5,790 bases of DNA from Bacillota bacterium (GTDB lineage Bacteria; Bacillota_G; SHA-98; UBA4971), in contig JAAZEW010000379.1 in NCBI GenBank assembly GCA_012512055.1, forward strand, positions 1 to 5,790, read 5' to 3'. The notes below the pieces were generated by a model. That model did no database searches. It was not told the origin of the DNA and saw only the letters and a list, made by a program, of their open reading frames with translations. Position 1 is the stretch's first letter. The number at the start of each line of letters is the position of its first letter. A program made the translations under genes and the position numbers. This document shows, piece by piece, positions 1-5,790 of this stretch.

Positions 1-1474
1 AAATCTCCAATGTTTTGTTCTTAGGGGTTGCGGTAAAAGCGAAGTAACTGGCATTAGATAGCATCTTCCGTGCTTCCATAATTCGGTTGATTATGTCTTC
101 CACAGTCTCCTCTTCACCTATCTCCCCACGTTCAGAGAGAGCGATATTCATTTGGGCTGCAGTGCGACCGCCCTGGCTGGAATGGGCTTCATCGATTAAG
201 ATGGCGAAATTGCTCGCTCGGTTATCGTTTCCGATCTCATCCAGTATGAAGGGGAATTTCTGAATCGTAGTTATAATAATCTTCTTGCCGGTCAAGAGAA
301 ACCGCCGCAAATCCCCTGAGTCCTTAGCATGGCCGACTGTGGATGAAACTTCCGTGAATTGCTTTATGTTGTCCCTTATCTGCGAGTCCAAAATCCTCCT
401 ATCGGTGACAACAATAACTGAGTCAAATGCTGGCTTGTCCTCCTGCTTAACTTCCATAAGCTGACGGGAGAGCCAGGTGATAGAGTAGCTCTTGCCGCTG
501 CCTGCTGAATGCTGGATAAGATATCGCTTTCCTACCCCGTTTTGCTGAACATCTGCCAACAACTTGCGCACCACATCAAGCTGATGGTAACGCGGGAAGA
601 TCTGAAGTCTCTGTTTCTTTCCGGTGCGCTCATCTTTTTTCTCAACTACCTGTGCATAGTTCTCTATGATGTCAGTAAGGCCTTCGCGAGTCAGAACCTT
701 ACGCCACAGGTAGTCAGTTTTGATCCCAGAGGGGTTAGGCGGATTTCCTGCCCCGTCATTGTAGCCTTTATTAAGCGGTAGGAACCATGAGTTTTCACCG
801 TTTAGATGGGTACAGAATCGCACCTCTTGATCATCCATTGCGAAGTGCGCCATGCATCGACCAAAACGAAAGAGTAGTTCATTGGGATTGCGATCCCGCT
901 TGTATTGCTGAACAGCATCTTCCACTGTCTGCTTAGTAAGACGGTTCTTAAGCTCAAACGTGGCAATAGGGAGACCGTTCATGAACAGACATAAGTCAAG
1001 GGCAAGTTGGGTCTCATCCTTACTGTATTGCAGCTGACGAGTGACACTGAAGATATTGGCATCAAAGAGTTCCTTAGCTTTTTGGTTCCCTGGAGACGGA
1101 GTGCCATAGAAAAGGTCTACATTCGCAGGACCATGTTTGATACCTTTACGGAGCACATCTATAGTGCCTCTTTTCGTAATCTCGCCTTGGAGACGCGCTA
1201 AAAACTTTCGCCTCTCAGGAGTATCTTCATCAAGCGCAAACTGCTCTATGATTCTTGGCTGGGTAGTCCTTAAAAACTCAAGCAGCGTTGCAAGATCCAA
1301 GGCGTGATCACGGTCATAATCCGTAGGATTTCCTAAGACATAGCCACACCCCCCATATGAAGGGGCACCATCCCAAAGTAGCTCCTTGTTAGTTATCTGC
1401 TCAGGTGGGAGCCCTGTTAGATCAGAGGCTATCAACAACTCCAATCCTCTTTCGGTGATGTCAGTTGTATTCAT
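1..1474 (-). CDS. hsdR: Type I restriction endonuclease subunit R, N-terminal 491 residues (3' end outside window)
   Basis: HsdR is the motor and nuclease of the type I enzyme: it pumps DNA using ATP and cuts far from the recognition site. The frame is open from the ATG at 1474 to the left edge. The nuclease domain comes first: DLCLF (160-164, Asp160) followed by FELKN (173-177, Glu174 and Lys176) form the PD-(D/E)xK site, with AVQQYKRDR (187-195) where the family has its Gln/Tyr motif. The superfamily 2 helicase motor follows: Walker A QHSAGSGKS (321-329, Lys328), Walker B DEAH (428-431) followed by SSQGG, and motif III FTATPKNK (480-487). The remaining helicase motifs and the C-terminal helical domain lie past the edge. 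Every catalytic motif seen is intact, so nothing here suggests inactivation. The start overlaps the hsdS end by 14 bases and has GAGGAG ten bases upstream, inside hsdS. Confidence 0.96.
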   Translation of the reverse strand, partial: MNTTDITERGLELLIASDLTGLPPEQITNKELLWDGAPSYGGCGYVLGNPTDYDRDHALDLATLLEFLRTTQPRIIEQFALDEDTPERRKFLARLQGEITKRGTIDVLRKGIKHGPANVDLFYGTPSPGNQKAKELFDANIFSVTRQLQYSKDETQLALDLCLFMNGLPIATFELKNRLTKQTVEDAVQQYKRDRNPNELLFRFGRCMAHFAMDDQEVRFCTHLNGENSWFLPLNKGYNDGAGNPPNPSGIKTDYLWRKVLTREGLTDIIENYAQVVEKKDERTGKKQRLQIFPRYHQLDVVRKLLADVQQNGVGKRYLIQHSAGSGKSYSITWLSRQLMEVKQEDKPAFDSVIVVTDRRILDSQIRDNIKQFTEVSSTVGHAKDSGDLRRFLLTGKKIIITTIQKFPFILDEIGNDNRASNFAILIDEAHSSQGGRTAAQMNIALSERGEIGEEETVEDIINRIMEARKMLSNASYFAFTATPKNKTLEI

Positions 1475-2939
1475 CAACATCCATCTCCTCAGGTTCAATT
1501 ATCTCTTCCTGCCCTATTCCTTCTTCCTCATCCCACTCATCCAACCCTTCTGACACATCGATATCCGGTAGTTCCCCGCCCCGTACATCTAGCTTACCAG
1601 TGACCACATCAGCAATAAGGCGAGTGCGGTATTCGTGTAGGAGGTCGATTTCTCGTTGTACGTGCTCAATCGTCTTTTCTATCTCCATCAACCTAGGCAA
1701 CAACACTGTAAGAATAGCGCGTTGCTCTTGTACTGGTGGAACGGGAAAAACCGTGTTAAGAATCCATTTGTACTCAAGGCTCTCAACTGTCGCACCTTGC
1801 TTGCGCCAAAGAGCAAGTAGAGCTTGCTGGTTTCCGATAACGACCATGGACAGGAATTCCGGCACCAATAGCTCATCGTCAACTATTATTGCCTTCAAAT
1901 CTTGATTAATCGCGACCTCACGACATGCTACTGCAACCGGTATTGTCCGCTGCAAGATACCTGATCTAACGACCATAAGCACAGCCCCCGCAGGAACCAA
2001 AGCAGTTTTCCCAGCTTGTATAGCCCGTTCTGTGACATGATCTCTTGTATCACGAATTTCGAAATACTTCATGTCTTTTGGAGACACCCACGGGATATTG
2101 CCATTCCAGAAAGACGGTGTACTCGTGCTTGGTGTCCCTCCACTGACAAATTGAGCTAAATACTTAAGCCTAGTCATTTGCCAATGCTCAGGCACATCCC
2201 CAAGCCACTCTATACCTGAAGGCTTCATCCCAACGTTTGGGTCAAGCCCTCTCGTAACAGCTTGGTTGATGATAACCTGTTTCTGTTCATTGAGAAGCTT
2301 GATCTGTTGACGCTTTGCGCGGATGAGGTGGTTTATCAGGCGAACGCTGTAATCTAGGAACCTAACTATTAGCCGCTGCCCTTCAATGTTGGGGAATGGC
2401 ATCACGAAGTTTGACAAAAAACCAGCGGGAATCCGCTTCTGGCCGGCAGAGCCTCTCATCATTGCTGCACCGATTTCCCGAAACGGTCGACATATCGTCG
2501 CATAATACAGGAATCTCACATCTATCTCAGACCTAGGCCTGAGTACATGGAACTCTGTTGAGCCAAATCCAATACCGCTAACCAAACCGCGTGCAATACC
2601 GCCTTTCCCATTCTCGAAGCACGGTGTTATCTTGGCTATCAGTAAATCACCGTCCTGAAAGGGCGTGAAACCATTGGCTACGTCCGCCATTCGCACTATT
2701 CTTGTTTCGAAACTTGGATTGTTCGCTTTGGCCAACTCCATTGGCAGGAAGGAAGCCTGTGCGTTATCATCTATGCCTTGGAATCTCCTTTTCGGAGGAT
2801 TCAGCTTGCAAAGCATACCAAGCCGTTTCCGATGCCAATGAGGAGGGGCAACTAAAGTCCACGCATAAGTGTTGGTACCCACTGGAGCAACATGGCTTGT
2901 ATCACCACATTCAGACACGAGCCTCAAACTTGAAATCAC
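1461..2939 (-). CDS. hsdS: Type I restriction-modification specificity subunit S
   Basis: HsdS reads the bipartite DNA target for both methylation and cleavage. The chosen start is the GTG at 2939-2937 (492 residues): it overlaps the preceding frame's TGA as GTGA and has GGGAGG seven bases upstream. The in-frame ATG at 2975 would add 12 residues but has a weak ribosome binding site. Numbered from the GTG, the first target-recognition domain spans about 30-185 (KITPCFENGKGGIA at 103-116, GFGSTEFHVLRP at 124-135). The first conserved helical region is about 187-245 (EGQRLIVRFLD, then GIEWLGDVPEHW at 242-253). The second recognition domain spans about 255-400 (FVSGGTPSTS, PWVSPKDMK, KQGATVESLEYK). 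The second helical region is about 403-455 (PPVQEQRAIL, then VVTGKLDV). The two halves repeat each other in layout, as usual for HsdS. The last 37 residues are strongly acidic. The recognition sequence cannot be predicted by eye. Confidence 0.95.
   Translation of the reverse strand: MISSLRLVSECGDTSHVAPVGTNTYAWTLVAPPHWHRKRLGMLCKLNPPKRRFQGIDDNAQASFLPMELAKANNPSFETRIVRMADVANGFTPFQDGDLLIAKITPCFENGKGGIARGLVSGIGFGSTEFHVLRPRSEIDVRFLYYATICRPFREIGAAMMRGSAGQKRIPAGFLSNFVMPFPNIEGQRLIVRFLDYSVRLINHLIRAKRQQIKLLNEQKQVIINQAVTRGLDPNVGMKPSGIEWLGDVPEHWQMTRLKYLAQFVSGGTPSTSTPSFWNGNIPWVSPKDMKYFEIRDTRDHVTERAIQAGKTALVPAGAVLMVVRSGILQRTIPVAVACREVAINQDLKAIIVDDELLVPEFLSMVVIGNQQALLALWRKQGATVESLEYKWILNTVFPVPPVQEQRAILTVLLPRLMEIEKTIEHVQREIDLLHEYRTRLIADVVTGKLDVRGGELPDIDVSEGLDEWDEEEGIGQEEIIEPEEMDVDEYN
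1485..1490 (-). promoter_or_regulatory. Ribosome binding site of hsdR inside the hsdS tail
   Basis: GAGGAG lies ten bases before the hsdR ATG at 1474. The same bases encode a Glu-Glu pair in the acidic tail of HsdS. Spacing is slightly long but acceptable, and the 14-base gene overlap suggests coupled translation. Confidence 0.65.
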
Positions 2940-3178
2940 AAGTCTACCTCCCTCAGAAGCTGATCGGGATCCCATATCCGCTCTGCAATCTTCCGGTAGA
3001 GAACACCGCGCTCCTCTAAGTCCGCCTTCCTGAACTGCTTATGTGGTTTGAACGGTAGACCACTCCTAGCCTTGAAGGATAGGAACCCTGGGTTATGGTC
3101 ATAACAAAGTGGATGCAGCGAGCGAGCGAGTAGGTTCTGGGTATTGTAATGTTTAAGCTTTTCTTCATATGGGAGTTA
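2936..3178 (-). pseudogene. Detached C-terminal end of the DUF1524 domain, in frame after a premature TAA
   Basis: After the TAA at 3178-3176 the same reading frame continues for 79 codons to a TGA at 2938-2936. The decoded sequence begins LPYEEKLKHYNTQNLLARSL, with FLSFKARSGLPFKPH in the middle and RKIAERIWDP near the end. From memory of the family, this is the expected end of a DUF262/DUF1524 protein: after the FN(A/S)SYG block, intact homologues continue with a PYEEKL-type segment bearing the conserved lysine of the HNH-like domain. No frameshift is needed; removing the single stop gives a 612-codon gene from 4774 to 2936. I see no convincing start for separate translation of this piece. 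It is therefore best read as the severed end of the upstream gene, or as coding sequence reached by readthrough. Confidence 0.88.
2947..2952 (-). promoter_or_regulatory. Ribosome binding site that places the hsdS start at GTG 2939
   Basis: GGGAGG lies seven bases before the GTG at 2939. It is within the last codons of the uninterrupted DUF262/DUF1524 frame. A strong site at ideal spacing, and the GTGA overlap, favour this start over the ATG at 2975. Because of the TAA at 3178, ribosomes from the upstream gene would now stop about 240 bases short of it, so hsdS would depend on fresh initiation here. Confidence 0.75.
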
Positions 3179-4774
3179 ACCATAACTACTATTGAAGGTT
3201 TTGGGTAAAAGGAGAAGTCCACCAATACGATCCCGATATTCGTTGAAGTCAGCCGAGTGAGCAAATTCGTCAGTATGTCGTTCGGGTTTGTTGGCCCAGA
3301 TGTGTTCAACTTCAAACCGGTTCTTTCCACGCTCGTTCACATATTCAGCATAGCGTGACGGATTGCCTGATTGCGTTTCAACGTAATCCGTGATGCGTGC
3401 AAGTATTCGATGCAAATAGCGCCTATTCTGCTGATGAACACGCAACCTATCGTTGCTTGTGAAAGTCTCTTGTTCATTAGCAAGTCTCCCATGTAGTGTG
3501 CGTGAAAGCCTACATGGCTCGAGCCCCCGAATATCCCGCATCACCAAGAACATTGAGTATTGCATAGTAGAATAAGCTATGCTTCGAAAATTCCATAGCC
3601 TCCAAGTAATTAGGATATCTATGAACCTAGAAACGAGGTTAAGTTTCAGCCTTACTACTTCGTCGTTGTCTTTTGGACAAAGTGGGGCCAAGAGCAGCAT
3701 GTTCTGTAATGTAAATCCATGATCAGCATTGTATCTCACATGTTCCAAACCCGGGGTCAGAACCTGAGAGGCCTCAACCACACGCATGTACTGTCTGGTG
3801 TAAAAATCAAAGTCCGTTTCGATAAAGCAATAGAAATCGTTACTGTGAACTAGCCCAAGCGCATCACTGGAATCCCGAATCCAGCGGTGGAATTCGGTGC
3901 CGATCCTATCAAAGTCTCTCGGCTTTGCACCCTTTTTACGTTCACGGATTGTCATAGCATATTGGCTGCGAAACCACGCCTTAAAAGCATCGGCCTCGAC
4001 ATCCTTGTCGATCTCATTCAGCTGAGTGATTCTGGCTTTCCACCGATGATTAGCTTTATCGCGCTTGTCTTCATCGCTAATATTTGCAAGCAAATAACCT
4101 TTTAGCATTTCAGTAGCAGTCAGCGATAGCCCTCGGTCATTCATCGTCTCGAAGATCATGTAGGCATCTTCGTCTGAATACACTGTAATCTGAACTAAAT
4201 GGACATTCTGGATCATCCAATCAATGAAATACGGTAAGGCCTCTTTACGTAGTTCCTCTGGAAAGCAATCGTCGATGTCTTCATATCTACTGACAAGATT
4301 CTGGACTGACTCTGACTTTCCTGTACAATTAAAAGACTCTCCCCCAAAGAGCGCTTCCATGCAAGCAGTCCGTTCCTCAACCTGTAGATTGAAGGATTTC
4401 TCCCCGTACCTTTCGGAAAAAATCAGTTCGTCAATATTAACCTGTTCCGAATAATTCCCTTCTTTCTGAAGGTTACGCAGATATATTAGCAACAGAGTGA
4501 GACTAGTCAGTCGTTGCTGACCATCCACAATGTAATTTGCCCCATCTCTATTAACAATGATGATTGAGCCCAGAAAGTAATGTGAATAATCTTCAACCTG
4601 TCGGCGTTCATGACCATGTTCATAGTCTTCGAGAAACCTTGAGGTCAGGTCATTGATTAGTTCCTTAATATGTTTGCCTTCCCACCTATACTCACGCTGA
4701 TAATAGTCAATCGAATACTTGACACCCTTCAAAAGTTGATTAACATTTCTTGCATCGCCTCGTATCTCCCTCAT
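3176..4774 (-). CDS. DUF262/DUF1524 (GmrSD-like) nuclease-family protein, ended early by an in-frame TAA
   Basis: The 532-residue product belongs to the DUF262 plus DUF1524 family, related to the type IV restriction enzyme GmrSD. In that family the N-terminal part binds or hydrolyses nucleotide and the C-terminal HNH-like part cuts DNA. Visible marks are YQREYRWE (25-32), YFLGSI (66-71), the signature DGQQR (84-88), and FETMNDRGLSLTATEMLKG (208-226). The DUF1524 start is EVEHIW (488-493, candidate catalytic His491), then IGGLLLLPKTFN (517-528, conserved Asn528). The protein stops four residues after Asn528, so the end of DUF1524 is missing. The same frame codes for that missing end downstream (separate entry). 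The start ATG overlaps the hsdM stop as ATGA and has a good ribosome binding site. Placement between hsdM and hsdS suggests co-expression with the type I enzyme. Whether the shortened protein is active, and its target, cannot be told from sequence. Family assignment is firm; nuclease role is inferred. Confidence 0.9.
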   Translation of the reverse strand: MREIRGDARNVNQLLKGVKYSIDYYQREYRWEGKHIKELINDLTSRFLEDYEHGHERRQVEDYSHYFLGSIIIVNRDGANYIVDGQQRLTSLTLLLIYLRNLQKEGNYSEQVNIDELIFSERYGEKSFNLQVEERTACMEALFGGESFNCTGKSESVQNLVSRYEDIDDCFPEELRKEALPYFIDWMIQNVHLVQITVYSDEDAYMIFETMNDRGLSLTATEMLKGYLLANISDEDKRDKANHRWKARITQLNEIDKDVEADAFKAWFRSQYAMTIRERKKGAKPRDFDRIGTEFHRWIRDSSDALGLVHSNDFYCFIETDFDFYTRQYMRVVEASQVLTPGLEHVRYNADHGFTLQNMLLLAPLCPKDNDEVVRLKLNLVSRFIDILITWRLWNFRSIAYSTMQYSMFLVMRDIRGLEPCRLSRTLHGRLANEQETFTSNDRLRVHQQNRRYLHRILARITDYVETQSGNPSRYAEYVNERGKNRFEVEHIWANKPERHTDEFAHSADFNEYRDRIGGLLLLPKTFNSSYG

Positions 4775-5790
4775 CGCCCACCCTCCACATCTACCAGTAT
4801 CTGCTCGAGCAATCCATCTGTCTCCTTCTCAAGTGCTAGTATATCAGCGCGGATCTCCTCCAACGTGCGCAGAGGCTCAGGCTTATAGAAGTATCGTGTG
4901 AGCGAAATCTCGTACCCTATCTTGGTGGCCTTCTCATCTATCCAGGCATCTGGAACGTACGGCAGTACCTCTCGTTTGAAAAAAGCCTCTATGCCCCCAT
5001 CTTCAAGCAGAGGAACTTGCTCGGTATCTCTAAGATCACTGTCAGGCTCATATTCCACCACGCAAGGCTTGCCATCTAATGTCAAAGCAAAGAGTCCATA
5101 CAGCGGATTAGGCACTGCCTTACTAGGTTTATGCACCCTCTTTATGATAGGCTCCGCGTTCTCATCTTTCTCAGCCAAATCAGATTGTATGAGTCTTTTC
5201 CGCGTGGCAGTCAGCTTCATGTTTAGACTGTTTGCATGATCCTCAGCTACAGCCATGAAAGCATTAAAGTCCATGTAAGGTCCGGGACCCAGGAGTTCGT
5301 AAATTCTGTCCACTAGATCTGCAAGCTGCTCCTCCTTCGCTTTCTTGCAGGCTCGGCGGAACTGAGATCGGTTTGATTCTGATAGTTCAACCTTGAATCT
5401 AAGGGGTCTCTCCACCCGGATCTTACTATAGCCAAACTCCTCGTTTGGAAAGATCTTTGACGCCTCTGTTTCCTCGAAAGCCATGAATACTTCAACTATG
5501 CGCCTTATATCGTCTTCCGAGAGCTCACAGTTTTTCATCCCAAGGTTCTTCCGAAGAGGCTTGTACCATCTGGTGGCATCGATAAGTTGCACTTTTCCTT
5601 TGCGGTCTTCGGCCTTTCGATTGCTCAAAACCCAGATGTACGTGGCAATACCCGTGTTGTAGAACATGTTGAGGGGCAAGGCAATAATAGCTTCTAACCA
5701 ATCATTCTCAATAATCCAACGCCGGATATTGCTTTCACCCTGTCCTGCATCGCCTGTAAAAAGAGAGGATCCGTTGTGCACCTCAGCAAT
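4771..5790 (-). CDS. hsdM: Type I restriction-modification DNA methyltransferase subunit M, C-terminal part (5' end outside window)
   Basis: This is the methyltransferase subunit of a type I system. With HsdS it transfers a methyl group from S-adenosylmethionine to adenine in the recognition site, and it is needed for restriction as well. The visible 339 residues carry the end of the N6-adenine methyltransferase domain: LFTGDAGQGES (visible residues 10-20), NDWLEAIIALP (29-39) and NTGIATYIWVLSNRK (45-59). A long C-terminal extension follows, with REVLPYVPDAWID (273-285) and YFYKPEPLRTLEEIR (300-314), then a predicted helical, coiled-coil-like end (about 307-333) of the kind that packs against HsdS. 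The SAM-binding motif and the NPPF/Y catalytic motif should lie beyond the right edge and are not seen. A GTG at 5781 is in frame but sits inside conserved sequence, so it is not the start. The stop TGA overlaps the next gene's ATG. No frameshift is visible. Confidence 0.96.
   Translation of the reverse strand: MAEVHNGSSLFTGDAGQGESNIRRWIIENDWLEAIIALPLNMFYNTGIATYIWVLSNRKAEDRKGKVQLIDATRWYKPLRKNLGMKNCELSEDDIRRIVEVFMAFEETEASKIFPNEEFGYSKIRVERPLRFKVELSESNRSQFRRACKKAKEEQLADLVDRIYELLGPGPYMDFNAFMAVAEDHANSLNMKLTATRKRLIQSDLAEKDENAEPIIKRVHKPSKAVPNPLYGLFALTLDGKPCVVEYEPDSDLRDTEQVPLLEDGGIEAFFKREVLPYVPDAWIDEKATKIGYEISLTRYFYKPEPLRTLEEIRADILALEKETDGLLEQILVDVEGGR
4782..4786 (-). promoter_or_regulatory. Ribosome binding site of the DUF262/DUF1524 gene
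   Basis: GGAGG lies on the minus strand inside the last codons of hsdM, seven bases before the ATG at 4774. Together with the ATGA overlap it fixes the start and points to translational coupling with hsdM. Confidence 0.8.

Noticed and set aside
509..781. Plus-strand 90-residue frame
   Set aside because: It lies wholly opposite hsdR, across the Walker A and linker coding region, with no plausible domain.
1007..1201. Plus-strand 64-residue frame
   Set aside because: It lies opposite the HsdR nuclease-domain coding sequence, which is clearly conserved on the minus strand.
1688..1882. Minus-strand 64-residue frame inside hsdS
   Set aside because: It is out of frame with the recognised HsdS second recognition domain and resembles no known protein.
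1465..1905. Plus-strand 146-residue frame rich in Ser
   Set aside because: It is the complement of the acidic HsdS tail and helical region (Glu and Asp codons read backwards give Ser- and Ile-rich strings).
1461..2939. Phase-variable or invertible hsdS
   Set aside because: I see no long homopolymer, short tandem repeat tract, inverted repeats, second partial hsdS or recombinase gene in the window.
2702..3019. Plus-strand 105-residue frame over the hsdS start and DUF262 end
   Set aside because: The opposite strand is accounted for by conserved coding sequence. There is no ribosome binding site or domain to support it.
3016..3330. Minus-strand 104-residue frame spanning the DUF262 stop
   Set aside because: It is in a different frame from both the DUF262 protein and its downstream continuation, and its translation has no family-like motifs. 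The continuation after the TAA is in the original frame, so this is a shadow and not evidence of a frameshift.
4224..5239. Plus-strand frames of 72 to 113 residues opposite the DUF262 gene and hsdM
   Set aside because: All are low-complexity Ser-rich shadows of conserved minus-strand genes.
5779..5781. GTG at 5781 as the start of hsdM
   Set aside because: Conserved HsdM sequence continues across it to the window edge and the methyltransferase motifs are missing, so the real start is outside the window.

Overview
The window is a bacterial or archaeal (clearly prokaryotic) type I restriction-modification operon. It is read entirely from the minus strand and cut at both ends by the window edges. 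In transcription order (right to left) it holds: the C-terminal part of hsdM, a DUF262/DUF1524 (GmrSD-like) gene, a complete hsdS, and the N-terminal 491 residues of hsdR. Base composition is moderate by eye (somewhat under half G+C). Strong purine-rich Shine-Dalgarno sequences sit at each internal junction. The host cannot be named from the sequence; this long-subunit family of HsdM, HsdS and HsdR is spread widely by transfer.

Layout: hsdM (5790 to 4771) overlaps the DUF262 gene by ATGA. The DUF262/DUF1524 gene starts at 4774 and its homologous frame runs to a TGA at 2936, but an in-frame TAA at 3178-3176 interrupts it. That frame overlaps hsdS by GTGA if hsdS starts at the GTG at 2939. hsdS ends at 1461, 14 bases inside hsdR, which starts at 1474 and runs off the left edge. 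There is no intergenic DNA. The promoter must lie beyond the right edge and any terminator beyond the left edge. I see no RNA genes, mobile elements, CRISPR arrays or repeat arrays.

How the genes work together: HsdM and HsdS form the sequence-specific adenine methyltransferase. With HsdR they form the ATP-dependent translocating nuclease that cuts unmodified foreign DNA. The embedded DUF262/DUF1524 protein resembles modification-dependent (type IV, GmrSD/BrxU-like) nucleases and may add a second layer of defence.

The main point of interest is the DUF262 gene. Its TAA falls just after the conserved asparagine of the HNH-like DUF1524 domain, and the remaining 79 codons stay in the same frame, stop-free and family-like up to a perfectly coupled hsdS start. 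This could be a recent nonsense mutation, a readthrough site, or a sequencing error.
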